Translations under genes and position numbers: made by a program
Assembly: GCA_016789035.1 (NCBI GenBank)
Contig: JAEUSC010000501.1
Location: 1-7,074, forward strand
DNA from: Candidatus Omnitrophota bacterium
Lineage (GTDB): Bacteria; Omnitrophota; Gorgyraeia; Zapsychrales; Fredricksoniimonadaceae
Reading direction: 5' to 3'
DNA length: 7,074 nt
Notes under the pieces: model-generated
Database searches by the model: none
Seen by the model: the letters and a program-made list of their open reading frames with translations, nothing else
Told to the model about the DNA's origin: nothing
Part shown: in pieces, positions 1 through 6,538 of the stretch
Numbering within the stretch: position 1 is the stretch's first letter
How the letters are laid out: each line of letters starts with the position of its first letter

Positions 1-1251
1 CCGGTGAGTATTTCCGGAACATTGCTTTTTGTCGCCGCATTATCTATTCAGCCGTTGGTCTTCCTTACGTTCTACCGACGAGAAAATACATTCTTAAATC
101 TTATCTATGTTTCTTCCTTATGGGTCGCTTCCGAGTGGCTACGGACGATTTTACTCAATGGGTTTTGTTTTAGTTTGGGATATTCGCAGTCGTTTTTGCC
201 TCAAATGGCTCAACTGGCATCATTGGGCGGATCTTATGCCGTGGCATTTGTAATAGTTATGGTAAATGGGGGTTTGTATTCGGCTGTCGTAACACGGGAG
301 AAAAGAGCGTTTTATCTGAGTCTAGCGGCTATTATTTTTGCGGCTAATTTTATGTATGGAACAAGTAAACTATTGGCCGTTCACCATGATAGAACGCCGG
401 TCATGGTTGCCGGGATTCAACCCAATATTCCGCGACACGATAAATTAAACCCCAATCTTTATGATTCCAACATCGAAACTCACATTACGTTAACAACGAA
501 AGCTTTGCAAGTGAGGAAGGCAGACCTGATTATCTGGCCCGAGACAGCATTTCCCTGGGATCTTTTGAATGATCCTGTTTGGCACGGTCGCATAAAACAG
601 TTGGTCCGAAATTCTCAAACTTTTTTCTTACTGGGCGTGGCTACGTTTCGCAATGACCAAAATTTTAACAGTGCCTTGATGTTTTCTCCGGGCGGGAATC
701 TCGAAGGTGTCACGCATAAAAATCATCTTGTGCCGTTCTGTGAATACTTTCCGAAGATTAAGATTTTTCAGTGGCTGCAAGACCGGCTGCAATTCGCAGG
801 ATTCGATTTCACTGCAGGAAAGCAAAAACAGCTTTTTTCAATGGGCCTTGTGCGTTTTGGAGTTCTTATTTGTTCGGAGTCATGCTATCCCCAGACGGCC
901 CGTCGATTATCGCAAAACGGTTCAGATTTTATTGTTGTCATGCTCAATGACGGATGGTTTGATAAACCTGCAGCCATGATGATCCATGCTCAAAATGCCG
1001 TTATGCGTGCTATTGAAACCGGACGGGACTTCATCAGTGTCGCTAACACAGGATGGACGTTTCGTGCAGACCATCACGGTATGGTAAGCGCCTTTTTGTC
1101 ATTGCAGCGGCAAGAAACAGGAATTTTTCCTGCCATTCCTCGAGAATCTCAAACAGTATATGCAAGAATTGGGGATATTTTTTCAGCCGCGTGCCTGCTT
1201 TTTGTTATAATTACTGCGTTTCTGAGAAATAAAATCTATAAACGCTCATGA
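1..1251 (+). CDS. lnt: Apolipoprotein N-acyltransferase, 5'-truncated by window edge
   Basis: This inner-membrane enzyme transfers an acyl chain from a phospholipid to the N-terminal cysteine of diacylglyceryl apolipoprotein, the last step of lipoprotein maturation. The frame is open to base 1, so the gene starts outside the window; the GTG at 4 is probably internal. Numbering from that GTG, about four hydrophobic segments (roughly 1-22, 32-55, 72-95, 100-117) precede a nitrilase-fold domain (about 131-375), and a last membrane segment lies near 390-408. E. coli Lnt has seven helices before the domain, so about three are missing. The catalytic triad is visible: E180 in WPET, K239 in HKNHLVPF and C290 in LICSE. 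E247 and E292 match further essential glutamates, and the family block NDGWF...QNAVMRAIETGR follows. Positions matching E. coli W237 and Y388 are Leu148 and Ser291, which is unusual. The stop overlaps the next start (ATGA). The Lnt family call is firm; full activity is less certain. Confidence 0.93.
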   Translation, partial: PVSISGTLLFVAALSIQPLVFLTFYRRENTFLNLIYVSSLWVASEWLRTILLNGFCFSLGYSQSFLPQMAQLASLGGSYAVAFVIVMVNGGLYSAVVTREKRAFYLSLAAIIFAANFMYGTSKLLAVHHDRTPVMVAGIQPNIPRHDKLNPNLYDSNIETHITLTTKALQVRKADLIIWPETAFPWDLLNDPVWHGRIKQLVRNSQTFFLLGVATFRNDQNFNSALMFSPGGNLEGVTHKNHLVPFCEYFPKIKIFQWLQDRLQFAGFDFTAGKQKQLFSMGLVRFGVLICSESCYPQTARRLSQNGSDFIVVMLNDGWFDKPAAMMIHAQNAVMRAIETGRDFISVANTGWTFRADHHGMVSAFLSLQRQETGIFPAIPRESQTVYARIGDIFSAACLLFVIITAFLRNKIYKRS

Positions 1252-2264
1252 ATCTCATTGTTTATTTTCTTTTAATCCTTAGTTTTTCCTTCCTTCCCGT
1301 TATCGCATGGGCGGGTGGTGCTGTCGATGCCATCCGACAAAAACAATTGATAGAACAACGGGCTGTAATTGAACAAGAACTCGTCCGTCGCCAGCAGCAA
1401 GAAATGATTCAGCAGTACTTGGCTGCTTACCAACAGGCAGCGATCCAGCAATATGTGGCGGCGCAAAGGGATGCCATGGCCATGCGTGCTGCGCAAGAAC
1501 AAGCGGCCGCGCAATTCATGGCCCAGCGGATGGCAGAGGAAATGGCTGCGTATCAGATGATTGCTGCCCGACGGGAACAAATGCTAGCTCAACAAACCGT
1601 GTTGCAAATCCGGGTTGTTCAACAGGCTCAGCAGCAAGCGTTTCAGGCGATTCAATCGCGGCAATACGCACAACAATATGTGCAGCAGGCGGCTGTTCAA
1701 CAAATGGTTGCGCTTCAACAGCAGAAAACACTCGCCGAATATCAACAGGCGTTATTGGCAAAGGAAATAGTTAACAAGGCGGCCAATGATCAGGTTCAGC
1801 AGGCCTATGCGGTCAAGACTGCACAAGAGCTTCAGCAGGTTATGGCCTATAAAGCGGTCGCCTCAGAAATGAATAAAGATCAATTGTATGAAGACGTTCC
1901 ATCCTCATATGTGAAAGATGTTGTTTCGGTCAGCAAGTTGTGGGAGTCCTTGGACAAATCATCGAAGGCTTGGCCTCTTATGATCGATAAGAAGGCCAAG
2001 GGTGTTACGATTTCCCATTATATTCAGAAATTATCCGCAGAGGGCGGTAAGATCCGTAAAGACCCAATGCTTTACGTGGATATGCTTGAATCGATGTCCA
2101 AAGAAAACCGCTCCATGCTGCTGCAGCCCATGATTGATCTTGTACGGATCATGGCCATTATTGAGTATGATTACGATAACGGAATTGATAAAGACGCTTT
2201 GGCCCGACGGATATTTCCCGATGAGAAGTCCTTTCTTAATAATAAGAAGAGGTTGGGGTTATGA
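1248..2264 (+). CDS. Unrecognised exported Gln/Ala-rich long-helix protein
   Basis: I do not recognise this 338-residue protein. Residues 1-22 look like a Sec signal peptide with an AWA|GG signal peptidase I site, although the n-region has no Lys or Arg. There is no cysteine in the protein, so it is not a lipoprotein. Residues 31-200 contain about 28% Gln and 22% Ala. No Pro or Gly occurs from 25 to 217, which predicts one very long helix or coiled coil with irregularly spaced hydrophobic residues. QQY(L/V) recurs at 55, 67 and 142. From about 218 the composition changes to a normal, probably helical domain of some 120 residues with Trp, Pro and Gly. The start is set by the ATGA overlap with lnt, since an in-frame stop lies just upstream at 1239. 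No Shine-Dalgarno is visible, so translation probably depends on coupling to lnt. The end overlaps glpK. A periplasmic structural or scaffold role is a guess. The gene is real, judging by its length and its overlaps with both neighbours. Confidence 0.85.
   Translation: MNLIVYFLLILSFSFLPVIAWAGGAVDAIRQKQLIEQRAVIEQELVRRQQQEMIQQYLAAYQQAAIQQYVAAQRDAMAMRAAQEQAAAQFMAQRMAEEMAAYQMIAARREQMLAQQTVLQIRVVQQAQQQAFQAIQSRQYAQQYVQQAAVQQMVALQQQKTLAEYQQALLAKEIVNKAANDQVQQAYAVKTAQELQQVMAYKAVASEMNKDQLYEDVPSSYVKDVVSVSKLWESLDKSSKAWPLMIDKKAKGVTISHYIQKLSAEGGKIRKDPMLYVDMLESMSKENRSMLLQPMIDLVRIMAIIEYDYDNGIDKDALARRIFPDEKSFLNNKKRLGL
2244..2252 (+). promoter_or_regulatory. Ribosome binding site of glpK
   Basis: AAGAAGAGG lies inside the end of the upstream gene. 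It sits 8 bases before the ATG at 2261 and 11 before the second ATG at 2264. The spacing favours 2261 as the start, although the tandem ATGATG leaves a one-codon ambiguity. Confidence 0.6.
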
Positions 2265-3748
2265 TGGGGAAGTATATTTTAGCCATCGACCAGGGGACAA
2301 CCGGAAGCCGCGCGTTTGTTTTTGATAATCGAGGAAGGGTCGTTTCCAAGAGTTATCAAGAGTTCCGCCAGTACTATCCCAAGCCGGGCTGGGTCGAGCA
2401 TGACGCTGAGGAAATTTGGGAATCCTGTCTCAAGGTGGTTAGTTCGGCAATCCGTCTGGCCAAAATCAATTCCCAGGATATTCGGGCCATCGGCATCACC
2501 AATCAAAGAGAAACAACGGTTGTCTGGGACAGGAAAACCTCCAGGCCCATGCATCGGGCGATCGTCTGGCAATGCCGGCGTACTTCCGAAATGTGCCGCC
2601 TTCCTAAATTTCAGAAAGCTAGATCCGTTATTCAAAAGAAGACCGGGCTACTTTTAGATCCTTATTTTTCCGGCACAAAAATGCGATGGTTTTTAGAACA
2701 TGTTCCCGGGTTAAAAGCGAAAGCCAATGCGTCACAAGCGGCCTTTGGAACGATTGACAGTTGGTTGATTTGGAAATTGACCGGAGGGCAATCACACGTG
2801 ACGGATATGACCAACGCCTCGCGAACCATGCTTTTTAATATTCACACGAAAGAGTGGGATACGGAATTGCTGCAATTGTTCGGTGTTCCGCCATCAGCCC
2901 TTGCGAAAGTTTTAAATTCCGGTTCTGTCTTTGGATTGACGGCAAAGACGGCGGGACTTTCATCAAGAATTCCCATTCACGGCGTCAGGGGTGATCAGCA
3001 GGCCGCTCTTTATGGGCAAGGATGTTTTGATCCGGGTAGCATTAAGAACACGTACGGCACCGGATGTTTTATGGTGCTTAATACAGGTCATAAATCTGTG
3101 TTAAGCAAAAACGGTTTACTGACGACGCTGGCCTGTGATGTAAATGGGCAGCCGGTTTATGCACTCGAAGGAGCGGTCTTTATTGCTGGCGCGGCCATGC
3201 AATGGTTGCGCGATGAATTGGGCTGTCTGAAAACATCGTCGGACAGTGAACGGATGATTCGTGGGCTTAAAAATACAAATGGCGTGTATTTTGTCCCGGC
3301 TTTTACTGGTTTAGGAGCGCCGTATTGGGATGATCAAGCCCGCGGAATCATTTGCGGTCTGACCCGCGGAGCAAACGTTCGGCACATCATTCGGGCCGCT
3401 TTGGAATCCATTGCCTATCAAACCAAAGATGTTTTTGAAATTATGATAAAAGAATGCGGTTTAAAAATTAAGGCGATAAGCGTGGACGGCGGCGCATGCC
3501 AGAATGATTTCTTAATGCAATTTCAATCCGATGTTCTTGGGGTGAAAATTCACCGTCCGCAGAATGTGGATTCAACCGTGTTGGGGGCCGCTTATTTGGC
3601 CGGTGTTTCCGCGCAATTGTATGAACCCCGTAAGCTCAGTCAATTTCTTAAGAAGGATGCAGTATTCTCGCCAAAGATGCCTGTTTCAGAAGTGTCCTCA
3701 AAATATGAGGGGTGGCGTCAAGCTGTAAACCGAGCGCGATTTAAATAA
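2261..3748 (+). CDS. glpK: Glycerol kinase
   Basis: This cytoplasmic FGGY-family kinase converts glycerol and ATP to sn-glycerol-3-phosphate. At 495 residues it is close to the 502 of E. coli GlpK and aligns along its whole length. Visible landmarks are the N-terminal phosphate loop DQGTTGSR (10-17), glycerol ligands R83 and E84 in NQRETT, Y135 in DPYFSGTK, D245 and Q246 in GDQQAALYG, and the nucleotide-site blocks NTYGTGCF (263-270), the ALEGAVF segment at 301 and DGGACQNDF (409-417). The loop that binds the inhibitor fructose-1,6-bisphosphate in E. coli is altered: Thr230 and Ser234 replace glycines, while R236 is kept. The phosphorylatable His loop of Gram-positive GlpK is also absent, so known allosteric controls may not apply. 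The start overlaps the stop of the Gln/Ala-rich gene, and an intrinsic terminator follows 22 bases after the stop. No glpF is visible. The function is certain; the regulation is inferred. Confidence 0.98.
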   Translation: MMGKYILAIDQGTTGSRAFVFDNRGRVVSKSYQEFRQYYPKPGWVEHDAEEIWESCLKVVSSAIRLAKINSQDIRAIGITNQRETTVVWDRKTSRPMHRAIVWQCRRTSEMCRLPKFQKARSVIQKKTGLLLDPYFSGTKMRWFLEHVPGLKAKANASQAAFGTIDSWLIWKLTGGQSHVTDMTNASRTMLFNIHTKEWDTELLQLFGVPPSALAKVLNSGSVFGLTAKTAGLSSRIPIHGVRGDQQAALYGQGCFDPGSIKNTYGTGCFMVLNTGHKSVLSKNGLLTTLACDVNGQPVYALEGAVFIAGAAMQWLRDELGCLKTSSDSERMIRGLKNTNGVYFVPAFTGLGAPYWDDQARGIICGLTRGANVRHIIRAALESIAYQTKDVFEIMIKECGLKIKAISVDGGACQNDFLMQFQSDVLGVKIHRPQNVDSTVLGAAYLAGVSAQLYEPRKLSQFLKKDAVFSPKMPVSEVSSKYEGWRQAVNRARFK

Positions 3749-3770
3749 CTGTGGAGTTGTGTGTAAAATT

Positions 3771-3803
3771 CGGTCCTGCTATTAAGGAGCGAGCCGTTTT
3801 TTT
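3771..3803 (+). terminator. Intrinsic terminator after glpK
   Basis: The arms CGGTCCTGCT (3771-3780) and AGCGAGCCG (3788-3796) pair over about eight positions, with one bulged T, one C-A mismatch and one G-T wobble, around a 7-base ATTAAGG loop. Seven T residues (3797-3803) follow directly. It lies 22 bases past the glpK stop and 72 before the glpD start, so it should end the lnt-glpK transcript and separate it from glpD. I found it by hand pairing and calculated no folding energy. Confidence 0.6.
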
Positions 3804-3875
3804 CAAAAAATCAGAATGCGTTTTGAAAGATTTAATTAAAATTGGTTTTTTCGGAGAAAATTTAAAAAATCATCC

Positions 3876-5369
3876 ATGATCCGAGACATTTCACATATCA
3901 GCAGACACAAATTTGATATTCTCGTCGTTGGAGGGGGAATCAACGGAGCAGCTATCGCCTATTTAGGCGCTGAAAATGGCCTCAGTGTCGCTCTGATCGA
4001 TAAGGGTGATTTTGCCAGCGGCACGTCAAGCAAATCATCAAAATTGCTGCACGGCGGAATCCGGTATTTAGAAAATCTAGAGTTTGGTTTAGTTGCCGAA
4101 TCGCTGAAAGAGCGATACATCCAATACAAAAACGCGCCGCATTTGATTCAACCTATGCCGTTTATTATTCCCATTTATACGGGAGATCCCCGCAGCGCGT
4201 GGATGGTTAATGCGGGTGTTTCAATTTATGAATTTCTCTCGGGAAGTAAAAAGTTGGGTGAACGTCAGAAATTTTCTGCACAAGAGCTTCTTCAGAAAGA
4301 GCCAGGCTTAAATCCTGAAGGCCTTAAAGGCGGGGTTCTTTACTATGATGCCCAGATGGATGATGCCCGACTGTGTTTGGAAAATATTTTGATGGCCGAT
4401 CTTAGAAGTGCAAAGGTGGCAAATTACGTTGAGGCTTTATCTCTCGTCAAAGAAAATAAGAAAACCGCCGGAGTTGTCGCTAAGGATCTTTTGACGGGAC
4501 AAATTTTTGAAATTCGAGCGAAGCGAGTCATTTGCGCTTTGGGGCCGTGGACAGAGAAGCTATTTAAAGAGGACCGTAAATATTCTAAACAGCATGTACG
4601 CATGACCAAGGGTGTTCATTTGGTTTATAAGGACTCGCTATCCAAGAACGCCATCGTTATTCAAACCAAGAGCGACCGCCGAATATTTTTTGTCATTCCC
4701 TGGATGGGGCATACGTTAATTGGCACTACCGACACGGATTATCAGGGAAGTCTGGACCGCGTCGTTTGTGAGGCTGATGATCTGCAGTATTTACTCAACG
4801 AAACCAAAAGAATCTTCCCTAATTCTCATATTGAACAAAAGAATGTTATTACAACGTTTGCAGGATTAAGGCCGTTGGTTCATGCGGAAGGTCATCCATC
4901 CAAGGTTTCTCGTAAGCATGAAATCGAGACAGTTGCTTCCGGTGTCATTTATGTAATGGGCGGGAAATATACGACGTATCGAAAGATCGCGGAAGATAGT
5001 CTGAAAAAATTCTTTTATTTAAAAGCGCGGCTTCCCTTAGAATATCCTCTTTACGGAAGCGGAACGCCGTCGCAATCTTTCTCTGAAGCTGTCGTAAAAT
5101 TTGGAATTTCTGAGGAGAAGGTCCATTACTTATGGGGCAAATATGGGGCCAGATATTTAGATGTACTTGAAATGACCAGAGAAGATGTCTCGTTGAAGAA
5201 TGAGATTTGCGAATGTTCGCCGGCTATTAAGGCTCAGGTGAAATATTCAATAGATGTTGAGATGGCTCAGAACCCGGATGACATCATTAACCGCCGGCTT
5301 GGGCTAGTATACATCCCCTGTTCTTCGGGGAAGTGCAAAGAATATATAAGGAAATGTTTTCAAGGATAG
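3876..5369 (+). CDS. glpD: FAD-dependent glycerol-3-phosphate dehydrogenase
   Basis: This membrane-associated flavoenzyme oxidises sn-glycerol-3-phosphate to dihydroxyacetone phosphate and passes electrons to the quinone pool; it is the step after GlpK. Its 497 residues compare with 501 in E. coli GlpD. A Rossmann FAD motif GGGINGA (19-25) is followed by SSKLLHGGIRYLE (54-66), the substrate-side block YDAQMDDARL (157-166), GPWTEKL (223-229), FFVIPW...IGTTDTDY (271-289), the Arg of AGLRPL (329-334) and GGKYTTYRK (362-370). A C-terminal cap domain covers about 388-480. No anchor or iron-sulfur domain is fused, so this is the GlpD type and not GlpA. The ATG at 3876 is the only start: an in-frame stop lies at 3837 and no start codon lies between. 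The best GGAG (3853-3856) is 19 bases upstream, unusually far. I see no convincing promoter in the short AT-rich gap, although the terminator implies one. ridA follows after 18 bases, probably in the same transcript. Confidence 0.97.
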   Translation: MIRDISHISRHKFDILVVGGGINGAAIAYLGAENGLSVALIDKGDFASGTSSKSSKLLHGGIRYLENLEFGLVAESLKERYIQYKNAPHLIQPMPFIIPIYTGDPRSAWMVNAGVSIYEFLSGSKKLGERQKFSAQELLQKEPGLNPEGLKGGVLYYDAQMDDARLCLENILMADLRSAKVANYVEALSLVKENKKTAGVVAKDLLTGQIFEIRAKRVICALGPWTEKLFKEDRKYSKQHVRMTKGVHLVYKDSLSKNAIVIQTKSDRRIFFVIPWMGHTLIGTTDTDYQGSLDRVVCEADDLQYLLNETKRIFPNSHIEQKNVITTFAGLRPLVHAEGHPSKVSRKHEIETVASGVIYVMGGKYTTYRKIAEDSLKKFFYLKARLPLEYPLYGSGTPSQSFSEAVVKFGISEEKVHYLWGKYGARYLDVLEMTREDVSLKNEICECSPAIKAQVKYSIDVEMAQNPDDIINRRLGLVYIPCSSGKCKEYIRKCFQG

Positions 5370-5373
5370 GAAA

Positions 5374-5382
5374 AGGAAAGGA
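5374..5382 (+). promoter_or_regulatory. Ribosome binding site of ridA
   Basis: AGGAAAGGA lies in the 18-base gap after the glpD stop, 5 bases before the ATG. It is the strongest Shine-Dalgarno in the window. It fixes the start and suggests ridA is translated independently of glpD although co-transcribed. Confidence 0.7.
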
Positions 5383-5387
5383 TTCCC

Positions 5388-5765
5388 ATGTCAAAAAAGA
5401 TTGTCAAAACCGAAAAGGCCCCGCTGCCAATTGGTCCCTATAATCAGGCGGTCGCGATAGGAAATTTAATCTATACATCAGGGCAGATTCCGTTGAACCT
5501 TTCCAATGCGGTTGTTGAAGGCGGGATCAAAGAGCAGGCCAAATGTGTATTGGAAAATTTAAAAGCGGTCTTAGAAGGCGCAGAAAGTTCATTAGATAAG
5601 GTTGTCAAGACAACGGTGTTTCTTAAAAACATGGGCGATTTTGCGGCTATGAATGAAATTTATGCGCAATATTTTTCCTCCTCGGCACCGGCCAGGACCA
5701 CGGTTGAGGTGGCGCGGCTCCCCAAAGATGTTCTCATTGAAATTGAAGCCGTCGCATATAGCTAA
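5388..5765 (+). CDS. ridA: RidA family enamine/imine deaminase
   Basis: RidA (YjgF/YER057c/UK114 family) is a small cytoplasmic trimeric enzyme. It hydrolyses reactive 2-aminoacrylate and related enamine/imine intermediates released by PLP enzymes such as threonine or serine dehydratase, giving 2-oxoacids and ammonia. The 125-residue product is full length (E. coli RidA has 128). It shows the N-terminal block PIGPYNQAV (14-22), YTSGQIP (29-35), and the C-terminal signature PARTTVEVARLPKDVLIEIE (101-120), containing the catalytic Arg103 and the late Glu120. The residue matching Cys107 of E. coli (PARSCVEV) is Thr105, a substitution seen often in the family. The strong Shine-Dalgarno supports this start. 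It lies 18 bases after glpD, so it is probably co-transcribed. No PLP enzyme is nearby, so its link to glycerol metabolism is unexplained and may be only positional. Confidence 0.96.
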   Translation: MSKKIVKTEKAPLPIGPYNQAVAIGNLIYTSGQIPLNLSNAVVEGGIKEQAKCVLENLKAVLEGAESSLDKVVKTTVFLKNMGDFAAMNEIYAQYFSSSAPARTTVEVARLPKDVLIEIEAVAYS

Positions 5766-5839
5766 TGTTGGCGATGTGTTCTTCTGAAAACGGCTTGGTA
5801 TGCCGGATCAAGATCAATCCGCCGAAATTCCGCGAGCCC

Positions 5840-5868
5840 TTGATGTTCTGCAAATCGTAGGATATATT
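5840..5868 (+). promoter_or_regulatory. Sigma70-like promoter for the response regulator
   Basis: TTGATG (5840-5845, four of six consensus bases) and TATATT (5863-5868, five of six) are separated by 17 bases. Transcription would start near 5875, giving a leader of about 28 bases before the ATG at 5904, with GGAG at 5887-5890. Upstream, 5791-5821 holds two short competing hairpins (CGGC/GCCG and CGGAT/ATCCG) without a T-run, so I could not confirm a terminator after ridA. Confidence 0.45.
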
Positions 5869-5903
5869 TGATTACTCGTTAAAATTGGAGAATTCGGATT
5901 TAT

Positions 5904-6296
5904 ATGGATTCGCACCGCAAGTATATTGTTTTATTTGTTGACGACAACCCCGTTGACCGCGCCTATATTGAAGGGGTGCTCAAAAAGCACAATTTTCAGG
6001 TTCTGTTGGCTGAAAGCGGCGATGAGGCCTTGAAAGTCGTTGAGCAAGCGGTCCCGGATTTGATTCTTCTTGATATTCTTCTTCCAAAAGTCAGCGGTAT
6101 TGAAGTCTGTAAGCGGCTCAAGGCGCTGCCTAAACTCACTCAGGTTCCCGTTATCTTTTTTACCTCTATGGAAACCCCGAAGAATTTGATTGATTATGCC
6201 GGTTATGGCGCCGTGGACTATCTTCACAAATCTATTCCTTCCGAGACATTAGTTGCGCAAATCCTTTTTATCATTAAAACGTTCTCAAGATCGTAA
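5904..6296 (+). CDS. Single-domain response regulator (CheY-like REC)
   Basis: This 130-residue receiver domain has no output domain, so it should act as a phosphorylated switch through protein contacts, or as a phosphorelay intermediate, in the cytoplasm. The acidic pocket D13-D14 (VDDN), the phosphoacceptor D57 (LLDILLP), the switch T87 (FFTS), the aromatic Y106 and the K109 that contacts phosphate are all present, so it should be phosphorylatable. The usual Lys-Pro after beta-5 is Lys-Ser here, with a proline two residues later (KSIP). The 130-residue length leaves almost nothing outside the REC fold. No histidine kinase, chemotaxis or cyclic-di-GMP gene lies in the window, so its partner is unknown. 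It seems to have its own promoter, and GGAG lies 13 bases before the ATG, slightly far. The fold is certain; the process it controls is not. Confidence 0.93.
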   Translation: MDSHRKYIVLFVDDNPVDRAYIEGVLKKHNFQVLLAESGDEALKVVEQAVPDLILLDILLPKVSGIEVCKRLKALPKLTQVPVIFFTSMETPKNLIDYAGYGAVDYLHKSIPSETLVAQILFIIKTFSRS

Positions 6297-6318
6297 TTAG
6301 ATCAATGTCGTCGACACG

Positions 6319-6341
6319 GTTTGCCTATTCAATGGGCAGAT
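6319..6341. repeat. Inverted repeat downstream of the response regulator
   Basis: TGCCTAT (6322-6328) pairs with ATGGGCA (6332-6338) around a 3-base TCA loop. Weaker pairs extend this to about ten base pairs. It begins 22 bases after the stop codon, where a terminator would be expected, but no T-run follows. It could protect the transcript end or be a weak or factor-assisted terminator. Confidence 0.4.
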
Positions 6342-6499
6342 AACTCGTGATCGGGTGATACATTGTGTCCGTTAATGTCTAACAGTGTGAAATAATGTTC
6401 ATGTTTGACAATTTTTGGGCGATAATTTGGCCGGCATTTTTAGCAGGCGGTCCCGACAGAAAAATGTGATTTTTACTGACTTTAAAGACGGAAATCTCC

Positions 6500-6528
6500 T
6501 TGACAATGATATTCTCATCCACTATATT
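6500..6528 (+). promoter_or_regulatory. Strong sigma70-like promoter for carA
   Basis: A perfect TTGACA (6500-6505) and TATATT (6523-6528, five of six) are separated by exactly 17 bases. Predicted initiation is near 6535, giving a leader of about 62 bases. The -10 box is identical to the one proposed for the response regulator. It is the best promoter match in the window and directly precedes a biosynthetic gene. Confidence 0.7.
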
Positions 6529-6538
6529 GATCCAGGCT

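Noticed and set aside
628..825. 65-codon minus-strand frame inside lnt
   Set aside because: It lies entirely within the well-supported nitrilase domain of lnt, and its product resembles no known protein.
1410..1760. Direct DNA repeats as a CRISPR-like or mobile array
   Set aside because: The repetition is at the level of Gln/Ala codons within an open frame, with no constant repeat and spacer lengths.
1272..1761. Two minus-strand frames of 102 and 81 codons opposite the Gln/Ala-rich gene
   Set aside because: They are shadows of CAG/CAA- and GCN-rich codons read in reverse; the forward gene has a signal peptide and operon overlaps.
2169..2195. Calcium-binding (EF-hand-like) loop DYDNGIDKD in the Gln/Ala-rich protein
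   Set aside because: The glycine falls at loop position 5 where EF-hands have it at 6, and the final acidic residue is not in place.
2279..2657. Frames of over 110 codons on both strands inside glpK
   Set aside because: The region encodes conserved glycerol kinase motifs in the main frame, and the alternative products show no recognisable domain.
3837..3842. TAAAAT as a -10 box for glpD
   Set aside because: It matches five of six bases, but no acceptable -35 box lies 16-18 bases upstream, and AT-rich sequence gives such matches by chance.
5931..6227. 98-codon minus-strand frame opposite the response regulator
   Set aside because: The forward strand encodes an intact receiver domain with all key residues, so the reverse frame is a shadow.
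6405..6426. TTGACA followed by GATAAT as a second carA promoter
   Set aside because: The boxes are only 10 bases apart, too close for sigma70, and no suitable -10 box lies at 16-18 bases.
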